A DNA stretch of 48,903 bases from Candidatus Nitrosopumilus sp. (GTDB taxonomy: Archaea; Thermoproteota; Nitrososphaeria; Nitrososphaerales; Nitrosopumilaceae): assembly GCA_029881195.1 (NCBI GenBank), contig JAOUNB010000002.1, forward strand, positions 1-48,903, written 5' to 3'. Below the pieces are notes generated by a model that ran no database searches, was not told the DNA's origin, and worked only from the letters and a program-made list of their open reading frames with translations. Position numbers and translations under genes: made by a program. This document shows, piece by piece, positions 17,240 to 28,363 of this stretch; position 1 is the stretch's first letter, and every line of letters begins with the position of its first letter.

Positions 17240-19150
17240 GTGAGCATAACTGATTTTACTTGGTTAATAGGCGGTCCACAGGGTAGCGGTGTTGAGTCTG
17301 GAGCAAACATCTTCTCTAAAGTCTGCGCTGCGATGGGATATCAGATATTTGGAAAGCGAGAATTTTATTCTAACATCAAAGGAGAACATAGTTATTTTAC
17401 GGTAAGAATTTGTGATAAGAAAATCAATTCAAACGTAAATGATGTTACTCTGATGGTCTCCTTTGATGCAGAAACTATCTTTCGTCATTACGATGAAGTA
17501 GTTTCTGGTGGTGGGATAATTTATGACTTGGATCTAGAAAAATCAAAAACAGACGATGTTCACACACTTGATGGACCATTCAAAGAAAGATTGCATAAAG
17601 AATTAGAATCAAAAAACAAACCATTTACAATAGCGGGTGTTTTAGAGATTGCAAAAGAAAAAGGAGTTACAATATATCCAGTCTCTTTCAAATCAATCCT
17701 TGCTACGCTTGCAGAAGAAACGGAAAATCCTCGATTACGAGGATTAGTTAGAATGTTTAATGTGATAGGAGTTGCATTATCTTTGGGATTAGTGAAGATG
17801 CCTCCTGATTCTTTGAAGAAAACTATTGGGGATATTTTTGCGAAAAAACCAGAGATTGCAAAAATTAATCAAGAGACTGCAAACTACTCATACAATTACG
17901 CAATTGCAACCTTTGAATCTTTTAATCACTTACTTACTGGTACTGAAAAAAAACCTGACACAATTTTGGTTCAAGGTTTTCAGGGAACTGCATTAGGTAA
18001 GATGGCATGTGGATGTAGGATGCAACCTTACTATCCAATTACACCTGCTTCCGATGAATCTGAATTTCTTGAATCCAATGAAATCCTTGAAGTAAATGGT
18101 GACAGACTCGGCTCCACCGCAGTCATTCAATGTGAAGATGAAATCTCTGCAATGGGAATGACCATTGGTGCAGTATTAACTGGAACCCGTTCTTCAACAT
18201 GTACTTCAGGTCCGGGATTTGCATTGATGGCTGAAATGCTGGGATGGGCTGGAATGAATGAGGTGCCAGTTGTAATTACAAACTATCAAAGAAGTGGTCC
18301 TTCAACTGGACTTCCAACACGACATGGTCAAGATGATTTGCTCTTTGCAATTTATGCTGGACATGGAGACTTTCCAAAGATTGTTTATGCATCAGGTGAT
18401 ATTGAAGAGAGCTTTTATGATACTGGCAATGTCTTTAATTACGCAGAGATTTTTCAAGTTCCAGTAATCCACATGATGGATAAATTCCATGCAAGTTCTG
18501 TAATTACTTGTAAAAGATTTGATCCTCAAAAAATCACAATTAATCGTGGTAAACTATTAGAAAAAGTAGAAGATGGCTATAAGAGATTTGCATTTACTGA
18601 CGATGGGATATCTCCTCGTTCTAGATTGGGAATTGATAATGGAATATTTTGGAGTACTGGTGATGAATCTGATGAATTTGGTCACATCACAGAAGATCCC
18701 ATTTTACGTGTAAAAATGATGGATAAAAGAATGTCTCGACTTGATTTGATTCTAAAAGAGATTCCTGAATCACAACAAGCAGTGTCTTTTGGAGTTGAAG
18801 ATTATACTATCATTTCTTGGGGGTCAGCAAAGGGTCCGATTCTTGATGCAATTGACATGCTCAAAAAAGAAGGAATCTCAATTGGATACATTCAACTAAA
18901 ATTAATGCATCCGTTTCCAGCTGAATATGTTACATCATTACTCAAAGATGCCAAAATAATAATTGATATAGAGGCCAATCAATCAGGACAACTGGGAAAA
19001 TTATTCAAACAAAATGTTAGTCGTGATGTTGATTACTTTATCTTAAAATACTCTGGCAGAGCTATGACTAGTACTGAAGTTTATGATTCCCTTAAAAAAG
19101 TTGTTGAAAATAAATCCGGTAAACGGGAGATCTTAATACATGGCGCTTAA
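17240..19150 (+). CDS. korA: 2-oxoacid:ferredoxin oxidoreductase, fused gamma-alpha subunit
   Basis: N-terminal gamma domain ([18 protein letters not shown]) fused to alpha domain ([18 protein letters not shown]...[29 protein letters not shown]). Confidence 0.9.
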   Translation: MSITDFTWLIGGPQGSGVESGANIFSKVCAAMGYQIFGKREFYSNIKGEHSYFTVRICDKKINSNVNDVTLMVSFDAETIFRHYDEVVSGGGIIYDLDLEKSKTDDVHTLDGPFKERLHKELESKNKPFTIAGVLEIAKEKGVTIYPVSFKSILATLAEETENPRLRGLVRMFNVIGVALSLGLVKMPPDSLKKTIGDIFAKKPEIAKINQETANYSYNYAIATFESFNHLLTGTEKKPDTILVQGFQGTALGKMACGCRMQPYYPITPASDESEFLESNEILEVNGDRLGSTAVIQCEDEISAMGMTIGAVLTGTRSSTCTSGPGFALMAEMLGWAGMNEVPVVITNYQRSGPSTGLPTRHGQDDLLFAIYAGHGDFPKIVYASGDIEESFYDTGNVFNYAEIFQVPVIHMMDKFHASSVITCKRFDPQKITINRGKLLEKVEDGYKRFAFTDDGISPRSRLGIDNGIFWSTGDESDEFGHITEDPILRVKMMDKRMSRLDLILKEIPESQQAVSFGVEDYTIISWGSAKGPILDAIDMLKKEGISIGYIQLKLMHPFPAEYVTSLLKDAKIIIDIEANQSGQLGKLFKQNVSRDVDYFILKYSGRAMTSTEVYDSLKKVVENKSGKREILIHGA

Positions 19151-20102
19151 ACTTGCAGATTATAAGACAGACGTGCACAATGACTGGTGCCCTGGATGTG
19201 GGGATTTTGGAATTGTCAATGCTATACAGATGGCTTTAGCTGAGATGGGAGTACAACGGGACAAGACAACAATCTTTTCTGGAATTGGCTGTTCAGGTAA
19301 GACGTCACACTTCATCAATACTTATGGTATTCATACATTACATGGACGTGTTTTAACATTTGCGCAAGGCGCAAAGATTGCAAATCCTGAGATGACAGTA
19401 ATTGCTGTTGGTGGTGACGGTGATGGTTTAGGAATTGGTGCAGGTCACTTTGTTGCAGCTGGAAGACGTAATGTCGATATGACTTACATTATTTTTGATA
19501 ATGGCGTTTATGGATTAACAAAGGGACAAGCATCTCCTACATTAAAACTGGGAGAGAAGACAAAATCACTGCCTTCTCCAAATACCAATTTCAATGTTAA
19601 CCCAATAGGTCTTGCAGTTGCAAGTGGTTTTACTTTTGTTGCACGTGGATATTCATATGATGTTAAACATCTCAAAGATTTGATTATTCAGGCAGTAAAA
19701 CACAAAGGACTATCCTTTTTGGATGTACTTCAACCCTGTCCTACTTATAATGATATCAATACAAGGGACTGGTATGCGGGATCTGATTTACTGGATGAGG
19801 CACAAAAAAGGCATTCAAGAATTTACAAACTTGAAGAACAGGGATATGATCCGATTGTTCATTACAATTCAATTTCTGAGGTTAATGAAAAACTATCTCA
19901 ATCCCTCATCAAATCACTAGAATGGGATACCAAAATACCAACTGGCGTATTTTACAAAAATGAACTAATTTCACCTTACACCCAGAGACTAAAAGACAAG
20001 ATTCCAAATTATTACGAAAATCCTCCTGCAAAACAAAATATCTCTCAAAATGGCAAGCCAATTACTGATATTTCTGCAATTTTGGATTCACTTCAAGTAT
20101 AA
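19140..20102 (+). CDS. korB: 2-oxoacid:ferredoxin oxidoreductase, beta subunit
   Basis: [36 protein letters not shown]-binding; [16 protein letters not shown]. Confidence 0.92.
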   Translation: MALKLADYKTDVHNDWCPGCGDFGIVNAIQMALAEMGVQRDKTTIFSGIGCSGKTSHFINTYGIHTLHGRVLTFAQGAKIANPEMTVIAVGGDGDGLGIGAGHFVAAGRRNVDMTYIIFDNGVYGLTKGQASPTLKLGEKTKSLPSPNTNFNVNPIGLAVASGFTFVARGYSYDVKHLKDLIIQAVKHKGLSFLDVLQPCPTYNDINTRDWYAGSDLLDEAQKRHSRIYKLEEQGYDPIVHYNSISEVNEKLSQSLIKSLEWDTKIPTGVFYKNELISPYTQRLKDKIPNYYENPPAKQNISQNGKPITDISAILDSLQV

Positions 20103-20152
20103 TTTCTACTTCAAACCTAACAAGTTATAGGCAAGTTTCGCAGCAGTGTATT

Positions 20153-20593
20153 TTGCATTTGAATATTTGTGACGCAAATAAAATATTTCGAAAATCCATA
20201 ATCAGGGGATTCTTTGAACCTCAATTGGTAAATCTTGACTTTAAAAAATCTTCCATAAAACATCCTTTGATTAATGATAACGGTCTTATGCAATCTGATT
20301 TACTTCATATCTTCTTTGATGTGGATACAGGATGTGATTACCCTGATGGGGATGAATGGTTTATTGTGGAATTGATATTCCCACATGATGTGACACTTCC
20401 TGATAATTTGAAAGGTGTTGATTATTTTACTACTCTTTCAGTTGAAGAAGGAAAAACATTTTGGCATCATCGTGAATTAGTTCGTTTCAAATATGGAAAA
20501 TCAAAAAAGCTTGATTATGCCTTAAATTTTCTAGAGTCAAAGTACAAAGAACTTCATGAATTACTAGAACCGTTACAAAAAGATCTCAAGTAA
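20153..20593 (+). CDS. Conserved hypothetical protein
   Basis: 146-aa ORF with balanced composition (IFFDVDTGCDYPDGDEWFIVELIFPHDV); TTG start uncertain. Confidence 0.6.
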   Translation: MHLNICDANKIFRKSIIRGFFEPQLVNLDFKKSSIKHPLINDNGLMQSDLLHIFFDVDTGCDYPDGDEWFIVELIFPHDVTLPDNLKGVDYFTTLSVEEGKTFWHHRELVRFKYGKSKKLDYALNFLESKYKELHELLEPLQKDLK

Positions 20594-21119
20594 TCTTTTT
20601 CCAGGTGTTGCCACTAAAAATGTATTTTTTGTTTTCAGATGATGCAGTATTTAGTCTCCATCTAATTGATTTTGGGTCAAATTTGTAGATTATTTCTGAA
20701 ATTTCTGAAGGGAGTTTTTGAGGATCAAGATGATGTGGGAGTAATTCTAAAACAAAATCAATTTTTTCAATTGCATTATCAAACCATTGTCTTTCTTCTA
20801 CATCAACACTAAAAACAATCCTGGGATTTCCAGCAAAATTAATTTTAACTTTTAACGCATTACCGCTACCTCTCCTTCTCTTCATTTCCTTGAAAACTGC
20901 TTTTACTTTTTCCCAACGTCTAAAATCAAACCATTGAAAGAATTCTTCATTAAATGCAAGTGGAATTTCTATGTCCAGTGAACTAACAAAATTACTCTCA
21001 TCTTGCTCAATCTCCTCCTGAATAATTGTAAAATGTGAGTTTAGAAATCCATAGAGTACTTCAATTTCCCATGGTGAAATCCCATAATATGTCAGTGTTG
21101 TCTTCAATCCTTCTGACAT
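20586..21119 (-). CDS. Conserved hypothetical protein
   Basis: 177-aa ORF, ATG start. Confidence 0.7.
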   Translation of the reverse strand: MSEGLKTTLTYYGISPWEIEVLYGFLNSHFTIIQEEIEQDESNFVSSLDIEIPLAFNEEFFQWFDFRRWEKVKAVFKEMKRRRGSGNALKVKINFAGNPRIVFSVDVEERQWFDNAIEKIDFVLELLPHHLDPQKLPSEISEIIYKFDPKSIRWRLNTASSENKKYIFSGNTWKKIT

Positions 21120-21197
21120 GTTATAGATTCTTAAAAATTGTAATTAAATCTTCAAACCTTATAAATTGGGACAAATTGACCTTAAAATTAAAATTAC

Positions 21198-21545
21198 ATG
21201 GATAAAATTGTTATATTAATGAAGAAAGAATTTGTAGTAAAGAGTATTGATTCCGCACCAGATGGGGCACCATATGTTGTAGTTTCACTATCATCAATTA
21301 AAGATCTTAAAGACACAGCTCAAAATCCACAATCCCCTTTTGGTACTCCCAAAGTCATGGGATTCTCAAACATGAATGACATGATGAAGGATTTAAACAA
21401 AATGATGGCAGGAATGGGCGGTGGAATGGGAATGCAAGGTGTAACTCAATTAAAACTTGAGATGCATGAATACAAAGACATGGGTCTCTCAGTAGGTGAT
21501 AAGGTCTTTTTAGAAATGACCAAAGCTGAAAGTCTGGGTGTTTAG
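21198..21545 (+). CDS. Hypothetical protein with Met/Gly-rich segment
   Basis: 115-aa ORF: KKEFVVKSIDSAPDGAPYVVVSLSSIKDLKD...NDMMKDLNKMMAGMGGGMGMQGVTQLKLEMHEYKDMGLSVGDKVFLEMT. Confidence 0.75.
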   Translation: MDKIVILMKKEFVVKSIDSAPDGAPYVVVSLSSIKDLKDTAQNPQSPFGTPKVMGFSNMNDMMKDLNKMMAGMGGGMGMQGVTQLKLEMHEYKDMGLSVGDKVFLEMTKAESLGV

Positions 21546-21547
21546 AT

Positions 21548-22102
21548 TTACCAGATTGTATTGAAATATTTCCAACCATAAAGGGCAGCAATTGTTCCAA
21601 TCACAAATAACATAGGCTTCCATGCAAATACTGGAATACTTGGTGTTGCAAGTTTTACTTTGTAATTATCTACAATTGCATTCACATTTTTCTTAATTTT
21701 ATCATGCCAGATACTATACTCTACATGATATTTCTTAAGAATTTCTTCTACTTCGTAAACTACTGGAGTTCTCTGCGAGAACAAGTGCTGAAGATAATCT
21801 CTTGACACTTCAACTTCTGCATGAATTCCAATCAATCCTTTTTTTAGATCTACCATCCTGATGTGCATCTCCCAAGGTTTTTTTAATTTTAAATTTAGAC
21901 CGTTCCCAATTTGTCCTGGTTGTTTGTGTTCGAGTTTTACTTTGGTAAATCCTTCTTTAACAAAGATTTTCATTAGTTCTTCAAAACTCTTCTTTACCAC
22001 TACATGAAGCTGCTCTAATCCTCGTTTGTTATCAACATCGATCTTGTGTTTTAGGCCATCAAAAAATGAAACCGTCTTTGGGTATGTGGTAAGATACTCC
22101 AT
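21548..22102 (-). CDS. Hypothetical protein with C-terminal TM anchor
   Basis: 184-aa ORF ending in a hydrophobic segment (FAWKPMLFVIGTIAALYGWKYF). Confidence 0.75.
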   Translation of the reverse strand: MEYLTTYPKTVSFFDGLKHKIDVDNKRGLEQLHVVVKKSFEELMKIFVKEGFTKVKLEHKQPGQIGNGLNLKLKKPWEMHIRMVDLKKGLIGIHAEVEVSRDYLQHLFSQRTPVVYEVEEILKKYHVEYSIWHDKIKKNVNAIVDNYKVKLATPSIPVFAWKPMLFVIGTIAALYGWKYFNTIW

Positions 22103-22145
22103 ATTTTCTCACGAAAAAACCTCTATTTAAAGCAGAACTAAATTT

Positions 22146-22922
22146 CTAGTATGCTGGTGGATTTGATAGCCCTCTAACATAAACACATTGATCTGGCGAT
22201 ATTGTCATCTCTGAAGAACTAATTTTTCTATCCGTCAGTTTTGCTTCTGAGTTTCTGACTATGGCAAACGGTTTTGATTCTCCTCCTTCTCCCATTTTAT
22301 AATTTGCAATAGTTGCAATATTATCCACCACTGCTTGAAATGTAACTTTTAGTGGATTATCATCAAGATCTTTTTTTGCTCTCATATCTAAAACTGGTTC
22401 AATTCCTGCACATGCAACTGCAACTCCTGACGTTCCAATTCTTGCAGGCATTAATCTACTGTCCACTAGAATAACTCCGACATGAATTAACATCTTCAAG
22501 AAAACCTTTCTGCGAATCTGCTCTGAAATTAGATAAGGATTCTGTGGATACAATATCGCTTTATCTTTTTTTGCATTGGATTTGTCAATACCTGCATTTG
22601 GTGCCATGATGTTGTTAGCTGATGTAATGACAAATCCTCCTATTCCTCCAAAGATTTTATCTGATTCTCTGACGATTATTTCTGCAATTTCTGATTTCAG
22701 TCTGTATTTTTTTGAAACCTCTAATCCTTTCTCTGATGTTCTGATTTTTGAAAGATCGACTATTCTTCCTTGTGAATTTGAAATATATTTTGTTGAAATT
22801 ACTAAAATGTCATCATCTTGTAATTTTACATTGTTTTTTTCTAAAGTTTCAAGTAATGCCTCAAAAACATCAAATGGTTCTTGTTTTCTTTCTGCTAAAA
22901 GTGGTAAGACAGTTAATTGCAT
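22146..22922 (-). CDS. cofE: Coenzyme F420:L-glutamate ligase
   Basis: DDDILVISTKYISNSQGRIVDLS; DSRLMPARIGTSGVAVACAGIEPVLDMR(A)KKDLDDNPLKVTFQAVVDNIA. Confidence 0.88.
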   Translation of the reverse strand: MQLTVLPLLAERKQEPFDVFEALLETLEKNNVKLQDDDILVISTKYISNSQGRIVDLSKIRTSEKGLEVSKKYRLKSEIAEIIVRESDKIFGGIGGFVITSANNIMAPNAGIDKSNAKKDKAILYPQNPYLISEQIRRKVFLKMLIHVGVILVDSRLMPARIGTSGVAVACAGIEPVLDMRAKKDLDDNPLKVTFQAVVDNIATIANYKMGEGGESKPFAIVRNSEAKLTDRKISSSEMTISPDQCVYVRGLSNPPAY

Positions 22923-23038
22923 AATATTTTCAATAATCCGTTTCTTTTTTATTGTTGTGACTAATATTTCCTAATTTTTTAAATGAAATCCTCCTAAAAA
23001 AGCCATTAGTTATTTACAGAAGATACAAAGTAAATCTT

Positions 23039-24097
23039 GTGAAATATAACCAAAATCATGATGAGATTTCGCCATCGGAGTGGTTACTGATTAACCGATT
23101 TCTGTATGAGATAAAAAAGATCGATTCTCCATGCATTTCTGTTTATTATCCCTATGGCAAGGGACAAGAAACCATATCATTACTAGAAGAAACAGAGCGA
23201 AATGAATTCTTTGAAAAAATTGAATCAAAAATTGAACAAAAAATTATAGACCTCAAAGACAATCCCATATCTGTAGGCAAATTTACAAAGACACTGTGTA
23301 TTTTTGGATGGATAAAAAATAACAAAGTAAACATCAAAGTAATTGGCACCTCAAAAAAACTTCCCTATGTGTACATGGCAAGCAAAAAGCCATTCGTTAA
23401 ACCATTCAAGGATATTCTGGAAATCAATTACGATGTTTTGTTAGTGACACTAGATCAAAAGTCTGCAAAAATACAGAAATTTCATGGAGATCAAATAATT
23501 TTGGAATCTAAACTTAGAATTGACTTACAAGGAAGACATCGAAAAGGTGGCCAGAGCCAAGGAAGATTTCTGAGGGCAAGACAAACCAAAATTCATGTTT
23601 TCTTTAAGAAAATTGCAAGTAAGATCCGCAAAATGGATCTGAATTCTGATCTAATTCTGTTGGGGGGAACTGGTACGGCAAAAACTGAATTTTATACAGA
23701 ACTTGATTCAGAGTTGAGAAAAAAATGCCGATTTGTAGAAAACCTGTCCTTTTCAACAACAATGAGGGATATTGAAAAGAAAATAATTCGCCATCTGTAT
23801 CAGCACCGAAGAAAATATGTGGAAGAAATTATTGAAAAATATGAAAATCTAGTTAAAAAAGGCCTAACTGCAAAAAGAAATAGTGTTATTCTCAAAGGTT
23901 TAGAAATTGGAGCCGTTGACACATTGATTGTCTCTGCAAATTATCACCGCGATGCTCAATTCAAAAGAATAATGAAGATGCTAGAGATTGCAAAAAACAC
24001 TTCGTGCAAAGTAGAATTTGCATCTTCCCCAAAAATTATCCAAAAACTAGAACTTGATAATTCCGTTTTAGCAATTCTAAGATACAAGATACAATAA
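23039..24097 (+). CDS. eRF1/aRF1-superfamily protein with GGQ motif (stand-alone release-factor paralog)
   Basis: GRHRKGGQSQGRFLRARQTK GGQ loop followed by an L7Ae-like C-terminal domain (GAVDTLIVSANY...); no NIKS motif in the N-terminal region; GTG start. Confidence 0.8.
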   Translation: MKYNQNHDEISPSEWLLINRFLYEIKKIDSPCISVYYPYGKGQETISLLEETERNEFFEKIESKIEQKIIDLKDNPISVGKFTKTLCIFGWIKNNKVNIKVIGTSKKLPYVYMASKKPFVKPFKDILEINYDVLLVTLDQKSAKIQKFHGDQIILESKLRIDLQGRHRKGGQSQGRFLRARQTKIHVFFKKIASKIRKMDLNSDLILLGGTGTAKTEFYTELDSELRKKCRFVENLSFSTTMRDIEKKIIRHLYQHRRKYVEEIIEKYENLVKKGLTAKRNSVILKGLEIGAVDTLIVSANYHRDAQFKRIMKMLEIAKNTSCKVEFASSPKIIQKLELDNSVLAILRYKIQ

Positions 24098-24428
24098 TCT
24101 CAAGATTTTGATGAATCTCAAATTGACTCTAATAATTTGATAGTTATCTTCTTAGATCATTAAATAAAAAATACGCATGACTAACTGATGCAAACTTGGA
24201 AAAGAAAATTGCGAATAGGAGAACTAGCAAATATTACTATCAAAAAGACAAAATCTAGAACAGAAATCTCCACAATTTATAAAATTTTAGATGAAATAAT
24301 TGTCCCAAATTGGAAGTCAATTCCTGCTACTAGAAAATAATATTTGAATTCTGTTGAAGTTTTAAAAAATCAGAATTTTTTATAAATCTAACATAATGTC
24401 TGCTGTTTACAAATTTGAAATGTATGAT

Positions 24429-25102
24429 TCAGTTATTTCTTTTGGGAAGAAATGGAATTAATGTTCTGACAAATTCTGTAAAATTCTTTGTTTGGTAGTA
24501 TACTGTTCCAGGTCCAATAATCTCAATTACTAGAGCCTCTCCTCCAAATATGGATGTCTTTAACCCTCCATGTTTTGTTACTCTGTAATCTGCACTTGCA
24601 CTCATTGCAACTAACTGATAATTATCTAGAATCATCTTTTCGCCACTTTTGAGATTCATCGATAAAATACTTCCCCATGCATTTACAAACATGTCTCCCT
24701 TGCCTAGTGTTTTTAACATGAATAGATTACTTCCAAAAATTCCTTTTGTGAATCCCTGCCATTGTGTATCTAGTGTAAGATCATCAGTTGATGCAACATA
24801 TGCCCCTGACTGAACAATAAATTCTTCATTAACATTAATCACTTCAATATCCCCTAACATATTTCCAGTTAGTCCAAGTGTGCAATTATCTTCTCTTGCA
24901 ATGAAATTATTTACAAAAAATGACTCACCACCTAGAGCAACTGTCTTGAGTGTTTTGAGAAGCCACCTTTTCTCATTGAAGTTACAGTCTCAATATCTCC
25001 TTTGATAAATACCATCGATCCTGCTTCTGCAGTAACTTTTTCTCCTTTGTTCATTGAAACATAAATGATCCCCATGGGATTTTTTAGAATCTCATAATTC
25101 AT
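24429..25102 (-). pseudogene. AIM24-family protein gene disrupted by a frameshift near 24955-24965
   Basis: Minus-strand ATG 25102 gives MNYEILKNPMGIIYVSMNKGEKVTAEAGSMVFIKGDIETVTSMRKGGF, then shifts. The adjacent frame continues LKTVALGGESFFVNNFIAREDNCTLGLTGNMLGDIEVINVNEEFIVQSGAYVA... to 24429. Confidence 0.75.
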
Positions 25103-25185
25103 AATTTTTCTATATTGTTCCTTTAAGATAAATAGTATCTTGAACTGTTCTAAAGCTTTTAATCTGTAAAGCAGGGTTTTGGATT

Positions 25186-26457
25186 ATGAATATTGTTGAG
25201 AAGATTCTTGCACGTGCATCCGGAAAGTCTTCAGTTGCCCCTGATGATGTGATTTTTGCAAATGTTGACAAGGTAATGGTTCATGATGTATCAGGACCAG
25301 GCGTAATTAAGGTATTTGATAAACTAAGGAAAGAAGGAATTTTAATTGACAAGTTATGGGATCCGACAAAGGTTTGGGTAGCAGAAGATCATTTTGTTCC
25401 TTCAGCAGAAAAAGTATCAGCTGAAAATATTGTAAAACTATCTAATTTTACTAAACAATATGGAATTGAAAAACACTTCAAATATGGAATGGGACAGTAT
25501 GGGATTTGTCACACAATATCCCATGAAGAAGCAATGGTCATGCCAGGTGAGGTATATGTAGGCGGAGATTCTCACACAAACACTACTGGTGCTTTAGGTT
25601 CATTTGCATGTGGATTAGGGCACACTGATGTTGCATATGTCTTGTTAAATGGAAAGATTTGGTTTAAGGTTCCTGAAACTATGTACTTTAAGCTAAATGG
25701 AAAATTACCCGATCATGTAATGGCTAAGGATTTGATTTTAAAAATTATCGGTGAGATTGGAACTGATGGTGGTGCATATAAAACAATGCAGTTTGGTGGA
25801 AGTGGGATTGATGAAATGTCAGTTGAGAGCAGATTAACAATGTGTAATATGACTACAGAGGCTGGTGCGAAAAATGGGATTGTTGAGCCTGATCAAAAAG
25901 TAGTTGATTACCTTTCAAGCCGTGGTGCTACAAATTTTAATTTAATAAAAGGAGATGGCGATGCAGAGTATTCAAAAGTGTTTGAGTATGATGCCTCAGA
26001 GATGGAACCCATTGTTGCAAAACCATTTTCTCCTGAAAATGTCACAATTGTAAGGGAAGCTCCTAATGTTGAATTAGATAAATCATATATCGGTTCATGC
26101 ACTGGTGCAAAATACGAAGATTTAGTAGCTGCTGCAAAAATTCTCAAAGGCAGACAAGTAAAGATTAGAACAGAAATATTGCCTGCTGCAATTTCAATTT
26201 ATAAGCGTGCTATGGAAACTGGTCTATTGAAAATATTTTTAGATGCTGGTGTGACAGTTGGACCGCCTACATGTGGTGCATGCTGCGGTGCTCATATGGG
26301 TGTCTTGGCAAAGGATGAAATCTGCATTAGTACTACCAATAGAAATTTCCCAGGAAGAATGGGTCATATTGAATCTCAAACCTATCTTGCTTCTCCTTTA
26401 GTTGCTGCAGCATCTGCAGTTACTGGTAAAATAACTGATCCGAGAGATTTACAATGA
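25186..26457 (+). CDS. Aconitase-superfamily large subunit (3-isopropylmalate/homoaconitate dehydratase, archaeal type)
   Basis: MPGEVYVGGDSHTNTTGALGSFACGLGHTDVA; YIGSCTGAKYEDL; GPPTCGACCGAHMG; TNRNFPGRMGH. Confidence 0.88.
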   Translation: MNIVEKILARASGKSSVAPDDVIFANVDKVMVHDVSGPGVIKVFDKLRKEGILIDKLWDPTKVWVAEDHFVPSAEKVSAENIVKLSNFTKQYGIEKHFKYGMGQYGICHTISHEEAMVMPGEVYVGGDSHTNTTGALGSFACGLGHTDVAYVLLNGKIWFKVPETMYFKLNGKLPDHVMAKDLILKIIGEIGTDGGAYKTMQFGGSGIDEMSVESRLTMCNMTTEAGAKNGIVEPDQKVVDYLSSRGATNFNLIKGDGDAEYSKVFEYDASEMEPIVAKPFSPENVTIVREAPNVELDKSYIGSCTGAKYEDLVAAAKILKGRQVKIRTEILPAAISIYKRAMETGLLKIFLDAGVTVGPPTCGACCGAHMGVLAKDEICISTTNRNFPGRMGHIESQTYLASPLVAAASAVTGKITDPRDLQ

Positions 26458-26945
26458 AAGGAAACATCATTAAATATGCACAAGATAACATTGACACAGA
26501 TGTAATCATTCCAGGTCAGTATCTCAAAGTGCATGATTACGCAGAACTTGCAACACATGCAATGGAGGGGCTGGATCCTAATTTTCATTCTAAAGTAAAG
26601 AACGGCGATTTTATTTTATCTGGAAAAAATTTTGGATGTGGTTCAAGTCGAGAACATGCGCCAATTGCTTTATCTCATTCAGGAATAAAGGCCGTACTTG
26701 CATTATCCTTTGCAAGAATTTTCTATAGAAATGCAGTAGATGGCGCATTTTTGTTACCCATTGAAATTGAACATGATGCATATGATGGAATTTCAGAAGG
26801 AGACGAAGTAGATATTGATATTTCTGCAAATGAAATTAAAAATCTTACAAAAAACCAGACATACAAAATGAAACCTTTTTCAGAAATCATTGGAAAAATT
26901 ATTGCTGCAGGTGGTCTATTTAAGTACAAACCAGACCAGGATTAA
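26454..26945 (+). CDS. Aconitase-superfamily small subunit (archaeal LeuD type)
   Basis: [57 protein letters not shown]. Confidence 0.88.
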   Translation: MKGNIIKYAQDNIDTDVIIPGQYLKVHDYAELATHAMEGLDPNFHSKVKNGDFILSGKNFGCGSSREHAPIALSHSGIKAVLALSFARIFYRNAVDGAFLLPIEIEHDAYDGISEGDEVDIDISANEIKNLTKNQTYKMKPFSEIIGKIIAAGGLFKYKPDQD

Positions 26946-26946
26946 A

Positions 26947-28362
26947 ATGGGAAAAACTCTTTTTGAAAAAATTTGGGAATCCCATGTTGTAGTTGAAAAA
27001 CCAAACAACCCTTCTCTAATCTACATTGACAGGCATTTGATACATGAAGTAACATCTCCTCAGGCTTTTGATGGATTACGAATGAATAACAGAAAGGTTC
27101 GAAGACCTGATCTTACTATAGCTACCATGGATCATAATGTTCCAACAAATGACAGATCCCTTCCAATTTTGGACCAAACTTCAGCAATCCAAATCCAAAC
27201 ACTTGAAAAAAACTGTAAAGATTTTGGAATCACATTATTTGATATTAATAGTCCCAATCAAGGAATAGTTCATGTTATTGGTCCTCAATTGGGAATTACT
27301 CTACCTGGCTCTACGATAGTTTGTGGGGATAGTCACACATCTACTCATGGAGCATTTGGTGCACTTGCATTAGGCATTGGAACAAGTGATGTTGAGCATG
27401 TATTGGCATCTCAAACAATATGGCTTGAAAAACCAAAACCATTTGAAATTAAAATAAAAGGAAAAAGAAAGAATCCCCACGCAGTTACTGCAAAAGATAT
27501 TGTTCTCTCAATAATCAAAAATATTGGGACTGGTGGTGGTACGGGTACGGTAATAGAGTATAGGGGAGAGGGAATTGAAGATCTTTCCATGGAGCAGAGA
27601 ATGACTATATGTAATATGTCTATTGAGGCAGGAGCCCGTGCAGGATTGATTGCGCCTGACGAGAAGACATTTGATTATCTTAGAGGACGAAAATACACTC
27701 CTAAAAATTATGAGTCTCTAGTTGAGGAATGGCGTGAGTATCTAAAAACTGACAATGATGCAACATTTGAAAAACAATTTACACTGCACATTGATGACAT
27801 TGCACCTCAAGTTAGCTGGGGTACGAATCCTGGTATGACTTGTGATGTAACTGAATCTGTTCCATTCCCTGATGAATTTGCACATGGTGATCCTAATCAA
27901 GAGAAAGGTGCAGAAAAGGCTCTCAATTACATGAATCTTAAGCCCGGAACCCCAATTGAAGATATAAAAATTGATAGAGTGTTTATTGGTTCGTGTACAA
28001 ATGCACGATTGGAAGATCTTATTGAGGCATCAAAAGTTGTAAGGGGCCAAAAAATTTCACCATCTGTTAGAGCAATGGTTGTTCCAGGTTCTCAAATGGT
28101 AAAAAAACAAGCAGAAGAAATGGGTCTTGATAAAATTTTCATTGATGCTAATTTTGAATGGAGAGAAGCTGGATGCAGTATGTGTCTTGGAATGAATCCT
28201 GATATTTTATCACCTGGTGAACGATGTGCTAGTACATCAAACAGAAACTTTGAAGGAAGACAAGGTACTGGTGGAAGAACTCACTTAGTTAGTCCAGTAA
28301 TGGCAGCAGCTGCTGCAATTAAAGGACACTTTGTAGATGTAAGAAAAATGGATTTGAATTAG
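26947..28362 (+). CDS. leuC: 3-isopropylmalate dehydratase large subunit (bacterial LeuC type)
   Basis: [80 protein letters not shown] at 26947 preferred to the track start at 26890. Confidence 0.92.
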   Translation: MGKTLFEKIWESHVVVEKPNNPSLIYIDRHLIHEVTSPQAFDGLRMNNRKVRRPDLTIATMDHNVPTNDRSLPILDQTSAIQIQTLEKNCKDFGITLFDINSPNQGIVHVIGPQLGITLPGSTIVCGDSHTSTHGAFGALALGIGTSDVEHVLASQTIWLEKPKPFEIKIKGKRKNPHAVTAKDIVLSIIKNIGTGGGTGTVIEYRGEGIEDLSMEQRMTICNMSIEAGARAGLIAPDEKTFDYLRGRKYTPKNYESLVEEWREYLKTDNDATFEKQFTLHIDDIAPQVSWGTNPGMTCDVTESVPFPDEFAHGDPNQEKGAEKALNYMNLKPGTPIEDIKIDRVFIGSCTNARLEDLIEASKVVRGQKISPSVRAMVVPGSQMVKKQAEEMGLDKIFIDANFEWREAGCSMCLGMNPDILSPGERCASTSNRNFEGRQGTGGRTHLVSPVMAAAAAIKGHFVDVRKMDLN

Positions 28363-28363
28363 A

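Noticed and set aside
24188-24340. Small ORF MQTWKRKLRIGELANITIKKTKSRTEISTIYKILDEIIVPNWKSIPATRK
   Set aside because: 50 aa, no recognisable family, only compositional plausibility; left out of features.
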